In this document: one piece after another, positions 1 through 5,402 of the stretch | Layout of the letters: each line of letters starts with the position of its first letter | How positions within the stretch are numbered: the first letter of the stretch is position 1 | DNA from: Microcaldota archaeon | GTDB lineage: Archaea > Micrarchaeota > Micrarchaeia > Micrarchaeales > CABMGC01 | Assembly (NCBI GenBank): GCA_021846005.1 | Contig: JAJZIZ010000041.1 | Location: 1 to 5,929 of the forward strand | Reading direction: 5' to 3' | Length of the DNA stretch: 5,929 nucleotides | Translations under genes and position numbers: made by a program | Notes under the pieces: generated by a model | What the model saw: the letters and a program-made list of their open reading frames with translations, nothing else | Database searches by the model: none | What the model was told of the DNA's origin: nothing

Positions 1-119
1 TTTTCAAATTGCAGTTTGCAGGTCGTACTGCAGAAATAGTATTTTCTGCCTTCATTGTCGCTTGTAAGCAAGCTGCTTTTTTCCTCTACATGCATTCCAC
101 ATATCGGGTCAGTTGCCAT
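1..119 (-). CDS. YHS-domain metal-binding protein, N-terminal part (runs off the window)
   Basis: Reading the minus strand from the ATG at 119-117 gives 39 residues without a stop before the left edge. They begin MATDPICGM and continue to RKYYFCSTTCKLQF, the hallmark of a YHS/TRASH-type domain: DPxCGM, then Y-Y-F-C-S-x-x-C and a following Phe. The Cys ligands are C7, C30 and C34. Such domains bind soft metals, usually copper. They occur as stand-alone small proteins or as N-terminal domains of CopA/CopB-type P-type ATPases, so the missing part could be a few residues or a whole transporter. An in-frame ATG at 137-135, with GGAG at 148-145 seven bases ahead, would add MMREKI. I prefer 119 because the paralogue at 263-406 starts with the same residues. 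The frame is certain; the full protein is not. Confidence 0.8.
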   Translation of the reverse strand, partial: MATDPICGMHVEEKSSLLTSDNEGRKYYFCSTTCKLQFE

Positions 120-158
120 AATCTTCTCACGCATCATATGCCTGCTCCGCGGCGCATA

Positions 159-251
159 TTATTTCATGCAATCCGCAGAAACTGAATACTTACGGGAATC
201 TGCATTTATGGGGCTTCTATCTTTTATGGGGCAATCATAACAGCGCCGCAT
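159..251 (-). CDS. Possible 30-aa Cys-containing small ORF between the two YHS genes
   Basis: The ATG at 251-249 opens a 30-codon frame ending with TAA at 161-159. It starts 11 bases after the stop of the upstream YHS gene and ends before the next one. The peptide contains CYDC near its start (C4, C7) and ends RKYSVSADCMK (C28). That tail resembles RKYYFCSTTCK of the neighbouring YHS protein, so this may be a degenerate third YHS copy. There is no convincing ribosome binding site. The frame also contains a 10-base direct repeat (205-214 and 223-232) that could equally be non-coding. It is kept as a weak call because of its position and Cys pattern. Confidence 0.2.
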   Translation of the reverse strand: MRRCYDCPIKDRSPINADSRKYSVSADCMK

Positions 252-262
252 GCAGTTCTTAT

Positions 263-406
263 CTATTTCCTTGTATGTTCTTCAGGCTTTTTATCGAAAC
301 TCTGTTTGCAGTCCAAAGAGCAGAAGAGATAAACTTTGCCCTTGTAGCTGCTTTTGAACCTGGACTTTTCATCCACTTCCATCTTGCATATCGGGTCAGT
401 TGCCAT
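263..406 (-). CDS. Small stand-alone YHS-domain protein (47 aa), probable soft-metal binder
   Basis: The minus-strand frame from ATG at 406-404 to TAG at 265-263 encodes 47 residues. It begins MATDPICKMEVDEK and continues through VYLFCSLDCKQSF to a charged tail, KKPEEHTRK. This is a complete minimal YHS domain: DPxCxM with Cys7, then F-C-S-x-x-C with Cys29 and Cys33, and an aromatic residue at 37. It has no signal peptide or membrane segment, so it is cytoplasmic. By family knowledge it likely binds copper or a similar metal and may hand it to a partner. The first 20 bases are identical to those of the YHS gene at 1-119, pointing to tandem duplication. An adjacent ATG at 409-407 could be the start instead (MMATD). 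AAGGA lies about nine bases ahead of it. Metal identity and partner are unknown. Confidence 0.82.
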   Translation of the reverse strand: MATDPICKMEVDEKSRFKSSYKGKVYLFCSLDCKQSFDKKPEEHTRK

Positions 407-549
407 CATACCATTCCTTATTCGTAATATATTCTGAAACTAAAACCATATATTCTATCTCTACTTGTTCCGCCGCTGCGGAAAAAACACGGAGGAGCGA
501 AGGGAACAAATATATCTAATAATGGTTTTTTCCATATATTTCAGAGCAG
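407..549. promoter_or_regulatory. Divergent control region between the YHS gene and the Na+/H+ antiporter
   Basis: This 143-base AT-rich spacer separates two genes read away from each other. For the minus strand, AATATATT (426-433) lies 20-24 bases from the YHS start, and a second box, CCATATATT, lies at 446-454. For the plus strand, AAATATATC (508-516) would place transcription start near 538, giving the antiporter a leader of about 12 bases. CCATATATT recurs at 532-540. A purine-rich GGAGGAG (491-497) is present but has no in-frame start at usable distance. Box assignment is by eye; true start sites are unknown. Confidence 0.5.
468..483. repeat. Perfect inverted repeat TTCCGC-cgct-GCGGAA in the divergent promoter region
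   Basis: TTCCGC (468-473) and GCGGAA (478-483) are exact reverse complements separated by four bases. They are GC-rich within an otherwise AT-rich spacer and are followed by a short A-run. The position between two divergent promoters suits an operator for a dimeric regulator, for example one sensing metal or ions. It could also be a short hairpin in RNA. No regulator gene is in the window, so the role is inferred from position only. Confidence 0.4.
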
Positions 550-1827
550 ATGATAGACACAACAATAGAAATAGCACTTACGGCATTCGTGACCCTGATA
601 CTCGCAGCACAGCTTATTGCCCTGCGATTCAAGCTGCCATATACTCTCGTATTGGTATTTCTCGGAATAGCGATAACCACGCTCTCTACTGTCGTAATCG
701 GATTCGGCCTTATAGGACAGACCTTGCGGTTTTCCATCAGCTGGATAAATTCAATATATTCCACTCTTGTAAATACCGGGCTCTTTGTGGGGCTGATTGT
801 CCCTCCCCTGATATTTGAGGGGATGATCCATATAAAAAGCAAGGAACTCAAAGTGACATTAAGGCCTGCGCTGGTACTGGCAACTCTGGGTGTGGTGCTG
901 TCTACCATAATCGCAGGGATCCTTGTCTGGAAAATCGTGGGGTTTTCACTCATTTCGGCGCTGCTGTTTGCTGCAATAGTCGCACCTACTGATACCATAA
1001 CTATCCTACAAATATTCAAGCAGGTCAACGTTCCTTCACGTCTCTCTACTCTGATGGATCTGGAAGCGGGATTCAACGACGCGACAGCCATAGTTCTTTT
1101 CAGCATATTGATTTCATCAGCAGGCCTGGGCGCAGTATCAATCCTCTATGGATTTGAGTTTTTCTTATACAACTTTTTCGGAGGAGTTCTTATAGGATTC
1201 ATCATAGCAATTGCCGCAGGATGGATGCATAAAAGGATAGATGATAAACTTGCAGACGTAATCCTTACTATAGCCGCTGTCTATGGCTCTTATGTGCTGG
1301 CCACCGGAATCGGCGCATCCGGCCTGATTTCTGTTGTCATAGTAGGACTTTATTTCGGGAACAGTACCCTGAAATATTCCATATCCAAGGAAACCAAGCA
1401 ATCTATAATCTCCTTCTGGGAGATTGCAGCGTTCATAGGAAACGCGGTGGCCTTTCTGCTGATAGGCTTCGAAACAAATCTTGCTCTCTTTTATGGTGCA
1501 ATTACTGTGATTCTTGTGGCATATGCCGCCACCATTATAGCGCGTATACTTACCATATATCCTACATTCGCCATCTTCAAACGATTCAACAAGGAAATGT
1601 CCACAAAATGGAGTCACATCGCAACGATAGGCGGCGTCAGGGGTGCGCTTTCAATAGCGTTGTTGGCTACCCTCGCATCGGCAAACATAGTTTCACCCTC
1701 GGATCTCTCAATAATAACTTCCATGGTGCTTGGAGTGGTTTTCATTTCCATAATAGTGCAAGTTCCAATTCTTTCAAGATATTCCTTAAGGACCTTCGGC
1801 AGAAGGCCTTCCCAGGCAACCGCATAG
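550..1827 (+). CDS. Na+/H+ antiporter, CPA1 / NhaP-like family
   Basis: The 425-residue, very hydrophobic protein has about 12-13 membrane spans and a length normal for archaeal NhaP-type exchangers. It would swap cytoplasmic Na+ (or K+) for external H+ to control pH and sodium. Family landmarks appear in order. VPPLIFEGM lies at about 85-92. A PTDT segment (146-149) stands where most CPA1 members have TDP. The ion-binding FND motif is F175-N176-D177, in an LEAGFNDATAIVLFS stretch, and GGVRGALS at 361-368 is the conserved Arg-containing helix start. N176-D177 is the expected electroneutral CPA1 signature. There is no C-terminal TrkA or cytoplasmic regulatory domain; the protein ends soon after the last span with a short basic tail (RRPSQATA). 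ATG at 550 is chosen because a stop (TAA, 520-522) closes the frame upstream. There is no strong Shine-Dalgarno, consistent with a short or absent leader. Family assignment is secure; ion preference is not. Confidence 0.93.
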   Translation: MIDTTIEIALTAFVTLILAAQLIALRFKLPYTLVLVFLGIAITTLSTVVIGFGLIGQTLRFSISWINSIYSTLVNTGLFVGLIVPPLIFEGMIHIKSKELKVTLRPALVLATLGVVLSTIIAGILVWKIVGFSLISALLFAAIVAPTDTITILQIFKQVNVPSRLSTLMDLEAGFNDATAIVLFSILISSAGLGAVSILYGFEFFLYNFFGGVLIGFIIAIAAGWMHKRIDDKLADVILTIAAVYGSYVLATGIGASGLISVVIVGLYFGNSTLKYSISKETKQSIISFWEIAAFIGNAVAFLLIGFETNLALFYGAITVILVAYAATIIARILTIYPTFAIFKRFNKEMSTKWSHIATIGGVRGALSIALLATLASANIVSPSDLSIITSMVLGVVFISIIVQVPILSRYSLRTFGRRPSQATA

Positions 1828-1844
1828 CTTGCTGCTCCAGCAAG
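1828..1844. terminator. Perfect 7-bp hairpin between convergent genes, possible bidirectional terminator
   Basis: CTTGCTG (1828-1834) and CAGCAAG (1838-1844) are exact reverse complements around a three-base loop. The repeat begins at the base after the antiporter stop codon, in the 47-base gap before the 3' end of the opposing DUF1634 gene. Placement between convergent genes fits a transcription end or an mRNA 3'-end structure. No T-run follows on either strand, and archaeal termination normally depends on T-runs, so the terminator role is tentative although the hairpin itself is plain. Confidence 0.4.
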
Positions 1845-1874
1845 TCCCTGATAACAGAACAACACATTCGTCAC

Positions 1875-2258
1875 TCAATGTCCAAGCATTCCGGGAACCA
1901 CGAGCACCGCAACCATGAGGTTGATAAACACTATCAGGGTTATTACAACATAGATCCAGTTCTTTTCATAGATGAATGCAAATACTGAAGAGAGAACCCT
2001 CGTTGCAGGTGTAGCTATGAGCACTACCATGCCGAGCAATATGAAATCCAAGCCCTGATACGCCAGGATGCCGCTTTCCAAATCCTGAAGAGAGAAAATC
2101 GAGGAATTTATCTTTGTGTTTACGTTGGTAATTTCATTCATGGAAAATCCGCTACTTCCATTATTGGCAAAAAGCAAAAGCGCCCCGATGATTATAAGAA
2201 TCAGGCTGAGTATGACTCCTGCCCTCAGCACATATGCAATGGCGTCATTCATATCCAT
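1875..2258 (-). CDS. DUF1634 family membrane protein, partner of TauE/SafE permease
   Basis: The 127-residue protein has three predicted membrane spans (about 11-31, 72-92 and 101-123) and a polar loop at 32-66. The segment after the loop, with GLDFILLGMVVLIATPATRV and then YEKNWIYVVITLIVF, matches my memory of DUF1634: G-hydrophobic-LIATPxxRV followed by an acidic-aromatic junction and ITLIV. In archaea and bacteria this family commonly sits next to TauE/SafE permeases, as here. It is probably an accessory membrane subunit, but no biochemical role is established. ATG at 2258-2256 shares its first base with the last base of the upstream TGA (TGATG), and GGTG lies seven bases ahead. A TTG at 2261 would add one residue. 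The arrangement implies translational coupling. Confidence 0.85.
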   Translation of the reverse strand: MDMNDAIAYVLRAGVILSLILIIIGALLLFANNGSSGFSMNEITNVNTKINSSIFSLQDLESGILAYQGLDFILLGMVVLIATPATRVLSSVFAFIYEKNWIYVVITLIVFINLMVAVLVVPGMLGH

Positions 2259-3112
2259 CAAGAAACACCAAAGCCTTTCAATATCATTTCAATGCCTATC
2301 AGGCAGAGCATGACCAAGAAAATCAAGCGCACCGTCTTGCCTTCCGTTTTCTGCAATACCTTGGACCCAAAGTATGAACCAAGCAATATTCCTATGACTA
2401 CTGGTGCCACTATGAACGGCTGTATGTATCCCAGCGCCCAGTATATCGCACTGCTTGTAGCTGCTGTGACTCCTATCATGAAGTTGCTTGTCGCTGTAGT
2501 GACTTTCATGGGGAGTTTCATGCCTTTGTTCATTCCCATGACTTTCAGAACTCCTCCGCCGATTCCAAGAAGCCCGGACATCAGTCCACCTGCTCCGCCG
2601 ATTGCCTCTCCAAGCCACCATCTGCATCCCGAATACTTTATCACTCTCTTTTTTGCCTTGTCATAGTAGCTTCCCGAAAGCTGGAAAAAGTCTGTAGTCC
2701 AATCCTTGTTCATTCTCGTCCTGCGTGTCTTCTTGTATTCTTTAAATGTGGGATACAATGACAAAATCAATACGACGCCGAACAGTATGAAAAGATACTG
2801 CCTTATCCCATGTGCGTAGATATATGCGGCAAGAAGCGACCCGGCAATGGCTCCAAGCGTAGTGGCTATTTCAAGCGACATCCCTATTTTTATGTTGGCG
2901 AGCTTGTCTTTTACATATGCGCTGGCAGCCCCGCTTGATGTGGCAATAGTGGAAACCAGGCTTGCTCCTGCGGCATACTGCAGTGGTATTCCGAACAAAA
3001 GCGTAAGCGCAGGGACTATAACCACGCCCCCTCCCAGGCCGCTCATAGCTCCTACAAATCCTGCAACCACTCCTGCAAGCAGCAAACCAATGAAATAAAC
3101 CGCGGCTATCAT
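2258..3112 (-). CDS. TauE/SafE family membrane permease
   Basis: The 284-residue polytopic protein has a duplicated architecture typical of TauE/SafE (formerly DUF81). Each half carries a Gly-rich motif: GLGGG at 25-29 after an opening span, then IVPAL; and GIGGG at 183-187 in the second half, followed by a short basic stretch and TTATSNFMIG. The halves are joined by a basic, cytoplasm-like loop (about 124-165) rich in Lys/Arg. Members move sulfite, sulfonates, sulfoacetate or other small organic anions, often outward, driven by the ion gradient. Substrate cannot be read from sequence. It is the first gene of an operon with DUF1634, overlapping by one base at TGATG. The start at 3112 is preceded by GGAG at 3127-3124 (11 bases) and a TATA-like box at 3148-3155. 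Length is slightly above the family's usual 240-270 residues because of the loop. Confidence 0.92.
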   Translation of the reverse strand: MIAAVYFIGLLLAGVVAGFVGAMSGLGGGVVIVPALTLLFGIPLQYAAGASLVSTIATSSGAASAYVKDKLANIKIGMSLEIATTLGAIAGSLLAAYIYAHGIRQYLFILFGVVLILSLYPTFKEYKKTRRTRMNKDWTTDFFQLSGSYYDKAKKRVIKYSGCRWWLGEAIGGAGGLMSGLLGIGGGVLKVMGMNKGMKLPMKVTTATSNFMIGVTAATSSAIYWALGYIQPFIVAPVVIGILLGSYFGSKVLQKTEGKTVRLIFLVMLCLIGIEMILKGFGVS

Positions 3113-3147
3113 TCTATTATCTACTCCAGAAATACTGAGAAAGAAAA

Positions 3148-3155
3148 TTATATAA
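3148..3155. promoter_or_regulatory. Palindromic TATA-like box TTATATAA between divergent genes
   Basis: TTATATAA reads identically on both strands. On the minus strand it lies about 39 bases from the TauE/SafE start, so transcription would begin near 3126 and give a leader of about 14 bases. On the plus strand it would start RNA near 3177, ahead of the leader ORF at 3215 and the phosphodiesterase. A second plus-strand box candidate is AAATATC at about 3169-3175. Direction is normally set by neighbouring BRE bases, which I cannot judge reliably by eye. Confidence 0.5.
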
Positions 3156-3214
3156 CAGCCGCCTTATGAAATATCTCTAAGCCTGTGGCATTCTACTACA
3201 AGGAGTATAAGTTA

Positions 3215-3310
3215 ATGATGCTGGCTGTGGCGGTCTTTTACGGTCCCAGAATATCGATCGGCAGGCATATGTATCATAAGCCAATTCAATATACCTGTAT
3301 GGTTACATGA
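3215..3310 (+). CDS. Possible 31-aa leader ORF translationally coupled to the phosphodiesterase
   Basis: An AGGAG at 3201-3205 sits nine bases before ATG at 3215. From there a 31-codon frame (starting MMLAVAVFYGPRISIGRHM) ends with TGA at 3308-3310, overlapping the phosphodiesterase ATG at 3307 as ATGA. Good Shine-Dalgarno spacing, an exact stop/start overlap and the lack of any ribosome binding site of the downstream gene's own support translation of this ORF as a coupled leader. The peptide matches nothing I recognise, with a short hydrophobic start followed by a basic, His/Tyr-rich end. The alternative is that the ORF arose by chance and the phosphodiesterase is made from a leaderless RNA. 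Confidence 0.38.
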   Translation: MMLAVAVFYGPRISIGRHMYHKPIQYTCMVT

Positions 3311-4011
3311 TAGAAATTGTTGGCCATCGCGGCGTGGCAAAATATGAACCTGAGAACACATTAAGATCGTTCGACAAAGCCATAAAACTCGGAACCGATA
3401 CAATAGAACTCGACGTGCATCTTACACGAGACGGGAAGCCCGTTGTAATACATGACAATACTGTAGACAGGACTACAAACGGCAAAGGCTATGTAAAGGA
3501 TATGGATCTGTATGAAATCAGGCGTCTTGATGCTGGAAAAGGCGAAAGAATACCTGCTTTGGAGGAAGTTCTTGATCTGGCCCGCGGCAAAGCCGCAATA
3601 CAGATAGAGCTTAAAGGCCTGGGCACCGGGCCTCCTGTTGCAGAGCTTATAAACAAACAAAACACATCTGACATCTGCATCATATCCTTTGCTCACGGTA
3701 TGCTTGCCGAGGTCAAGAAAGCATTTCCGAAGATACGGACTGGAGCCTTGTTATCGCACCTTCCTTCAAATCCTCTTGCGATTATCCGATATACCGGAGC
3801 AGAAATGCTTTCTGTAAATCATAGTGTTATAAACAAGAGAATTGCGATACTAATGCAAAAACATGGCAAACGCCTATGCGCATGGACTGTGAATGAACCG
3901 GCAGAGATGCGAAGGTTGATGCGTTTGAGAGTCAATGCTATTGTAAGCGACGCTCCAGATCTTGTAATGAAAGAGCTTCATCGCGGCAAGCAGCATTATG
4001 GCAGTTTTTGA
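3307..4011 (+). CDS. Glycerophosphodiester phosphodiesterase (GDPD family)
   Basis: The 234-residue protein is a compact single-domain GDPD, a TIM-barrel enzyme that hydrolyses glycerophosphodiesters to glycerol phosphate plus an alcohol with a divalent metal. Key residues appear in order. HRG at 7-9 includes catalytic His7 and Arg8, and ENT lies at 16-18. ELDVH supplies metal ligands Glu34 and Asp36. IHD carries the second catalytic His at 49, followed by DRTTNGKG (54-61). IELK gives metal ligand Glu101 and Lys103. WTVN at 193-196 and a final SDAPDLV complete the pattern. There is no signal peptide or membrane span, so it is cytoplasmic. In an archaeon the natural substrate may be a diether-lipid headgroup product or scavenged bacterial lipid; this is unproven. 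The ATG at 3307 overlaps the stop of a possible leader ORF and lies immediately before the HRG-containing strand, as in other members. Confidence 0.93.
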   Translation: MIEIVGHRGVAKYEPENTLRSFDKAIKLGTDTIELDVHLTRDGKPVVIHDNTVDRTTNGKGYVKDMDLYEIRRLDAGKGERIPALEEVLDLARGKAAIQIELKGLGTGPPVAELINKQNTSDICIISFAHGMLAEVKKAFPKIRTGALLSHLPSNPLAIIRYTGAEMLSVNHSVINKRIAILMQKHGKRLCAWTVNEPAEMRRLMRLRVNAIVSDAPDLVMKELHRGKQHYGSF

Positions 4012-4096
4012 CTATGTATACTACAAGAATTCATCTATGAATCATTTCTGCTTATGCTAATTCCCGGTTTTCCTGCATATGCCTTTGTGGAAATAA

Positions 4097-4108
4097 TTTT
4101 TATTCTTT
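4097..4108 (+). terminator. T-rich run downstream of the phosphodiesterase
   Basis: TTTTTATTCTTT lies about 86 bases after the phosphodiesterase stop in a gene-free spacer. Archaeal RNA polymerase can end transcription at such T-runs without a hairpin. A weak GCGT/ACGC stem lies downstream (about 4121-4136) but is short. The call rests on composition and position only. Confidence 0.35.
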
Positions 4109-4175
4109 GAATTATGGCATGCGTTCCTCGGCACGCGGATAATGTAGGAAATCAACCAGACGGCTTCCGCATAGG

Positions 4176-4188
4176 TTATTATTTATTA
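4176..4188 (+). promoter_or_regulatory. TATA-like promoter element for the membrane-anchored protein
   Basis: The AT stretch TTATTATTTATTA is centred about 33 bases ahead of the ATG at 4215. It predicts a start site near 4208 and a leader of only a few bases. There is no Shine-Dalgarno before that ATG, which fits near-leaderless translation. A seven-codon ORF at 4191-4214 ends directly before the ATG but looks incidental. Confidence 0.4.
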
Positions 4189-4214
4189 CCATGCCTGATA
4201 ACTCCGGCGATTAG

Positions 4215-5030
4215 ATGGCTAAGAATTCAACAGTTAAAAACAGCACGCAAAGCGCTGTCCCTGTAAAGAAAAAAGGGCATGCAAAATTGTATATCGGGCT
4301 TGGCATCTTTGCGATAATATTGCTGGGAGCCGCATACTTCTATCTCACCTTTCTAAGCGGCGGAATACTTCCGCTCGCCTTCAATACAGTACAGAACCAG
4401 TCTTCCCTTGCCCCTGCGATACTCAGCAAGATACAATCCTACCCTCAGCTCAATGTCTCCTATGCCGGTTCTATAAGCCAAGGCAGCGACCCTCCCCTCG
4501 CTGTCATATTCACAAAATTTCAGAATAATTACAAGGTGCATATAGGTATTCCAAATCCCACTACCGGCAAGCCATACAACCTAGATGGCATATCCCTGAA
4601 CAATGGCACACAAGTGTATCTATGTTCAGGCTACTCCGGGACTACCTATCCGTGCAAGACTTTTTCCGGTTCGCCATATCAGCTTGCAGAACAAATGGGC
4701 GAAGATCTTGGCCTTGGTACGGGCCTTCAGAATACCAAGATCATAAGCCTGCCCACTCCAAGCTACTATAACGGCTCGCCCTGCTTCCAGATATCTGGCA
4801 GCGATGTAATACAAAATGCACACGGTTTTCTGCTCAACGCCACAAGCGCCAATCTTTCATTCACCGGATGCATATCCGCAAAGTATTACGTTCCCCTCTA
4901 TCTCAATGCCACTATAACTCCAAGCTCCGGTCAGGCTATTCGTATATATCTGTATTCTGTGGGCATATTCAAAATGTCCAATGACTCTGCGATTACTAAC
5001 ATGCCTGGAATGACAAATAGTTCTGCGTAG
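4215..5030 (+). CDS. Membrane-anchored extracytoplasmic protein of unknown function
   Basis: I do not recognise the family. The 271-residue protein has a polar Lys/Ser/Thr-rich N-terminus (1-24), one strong hydrophobic span (about 25-47) and a long polar remainder. With the positive KKKGHAK before the span, the bulk should face outward. That part is rich in Ser, Thr, Asn, Tyr and Gly, with beta-like alternation. It has exactly four Cys (137, 147, 190, 219), enough for two disulfides, and eight N-x-S/T sequons (N61, N80, N130, N208, N213, N231, N256, N268), suggesting a glycosylated surface protein. No catalytic motif or known domain is visible. This design resembles many uncharacterised surface proteins in Micrarchaeota-like genomes, which is impression, not proof. 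It is monocistronic, with its own AT-rich promoter. Confidence 0.85.
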   Translation: MAKNSTVKNSTQSAVPVKKKGHAKLYIGLGIFAIILLGAAYFYLTFLSGGILPLAFNTVQNQSSLAPAILSKIQSYPQLNVSYAGSISQGSDPPLAVIFTKFQNNYKVHIGIPNPTTGKPYNLDGISLNNGTQVYLCSGYSGTTYPCKTFSGSPYQLAEQMGEDLGLGTGLQNTKIISLPTPSYYNGSPCFQISGSDVIQNAHGFLLNATSANLSFTGCISAKYYVPLYLNATITPSSGQAIRIYLYSVGIFKMSNDSAITNMPGMTNSSA

Positions 5031-5153
5031 GCTTGAATGACAGGTTTTGTTGGTCCGGACAGCGTGCAGAGGCACCAAACATTAAATCAAGGCGCCGGAA
5101 ACGCAGGCAGCCGACTTATGCGAAATTCCTGCATGCGCAAATAACACCTGAAG
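5031..5153. other. Non-coding spacer with weak inverted repeats
   Basis: No credible gene or tRNA is seen here. About 20 bases after the upstream stop, TTGGT (5050-5054) can pair with ACCAA (5074-5078), and GTCCGGAC (5053-5060) is self-complementary. Together they may form a poor 3'-end hairpin. AGCCGAC (5109-5115) is the reverse complement of GTCGGCT (5164-5170), which lies in the adjacent gene remnant, 48 bases apart. None is strong enough to assign a role. The spacer holds the 3' ends of two opposing units, the surface protein and the minus-strand remnant. Confidence 0.4.
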
Positions 5154-5402
5154 TCAAGATTCTGTCGGCTTTTGCGCTAAGAAATATTTGTATCTTGCCG
5201 CATCAGTACTAAATAGTGATTTCGTCTCCTGGCTGCCTCGATCCAATATCTTCCAGTTTTTCTCTATGTACAGTTTTTCTATTTTTTGGAAATTCTCTAT
5301 CCCTATTTCCCTATAACGTATCCAATAAGTAATTGCGTTGTAACCTCCCGGCTTGGTTAGATCACATAGCCTATCTACTACTTTAGCCCATGAATCCCCC
5401 AT
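5154..5402 (-). pseudogene. 3' remnant of an unrecognised gene, 5' end cut at the IS left end
   Basis: The minus strand is open for 82 codons down to TGA at 5156-5154. It has protein-like composition: charged and aromatic residues mixed, for example NFQKIEKLYIEKNWKILDRG, and a purine-rich coding strand. I recognise no domain. The only ATG (5402-5400) lies inside the hairpin at 5386-5427, and the frame continues upstream into a TAA near 5432 without another start. The simplest reading is that codons downstream of about 5385 belong to an older gene whose 5' part was separated by insertion of the IS200/IS605 element. Alternatives are an intact 82-aa protein starting at 5402, or a passenger carried by the element. 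It is unlikely to be a shadow, since nothing is encoded on the other strand here. Confidence 0.45.

Noticed and set aside
55..240. 61-codon plus-strand frame across the YHS region
   Set aside because: It overlaps the start of a YHS gene on the opposite strand with clear Cys motifs and has no support of its own.
465..818. 117-codon plus-strand frame overlapping the antiporter start
   Set aside because: It runs in another frame across the first 270 bases of the antiporter, which has strong family motifs; no matching protein pattern is seen.
516..1106. 196-codon minus-strand open frame opposite the antiporter
   Set aside because: It lies wholly over a clear antiporter coding region, shows no domain or hydrophobic pattern of its own, and is explained by codon bias of the real gene.
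1165..1617. 150-codon minus-strand open frame opposite the antiporter
   Set aside because: Same reason: it is a shadow of conserved transmembrane coding sequence, with low-quality composition rich in Cys/His/Tyr.
2292..2666. 124-codon plus-strand frame opposite TauE/SafE
   Set aside because: It is antisense to a well-supported permease; its Pro/Met/Ile-rich composition is typical of a reverse-strand shadow of membrane protein codons.
4012..4214. Possible tRNA or small RNA in the spacer
   Set aside because: No cloverleaf or anticodon-arm pattern was found. Only a weak 4-bp stem (about 4121-4136) and a T-run are visible.
5050..5078. Hairpin after the surface-protein gene as an intrinsic terminator
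   Set aside because: The TTGGT/ACCAA stem is short, is interrupted by a mismatch and has no following T-run; it is only noted in the spacer entry.
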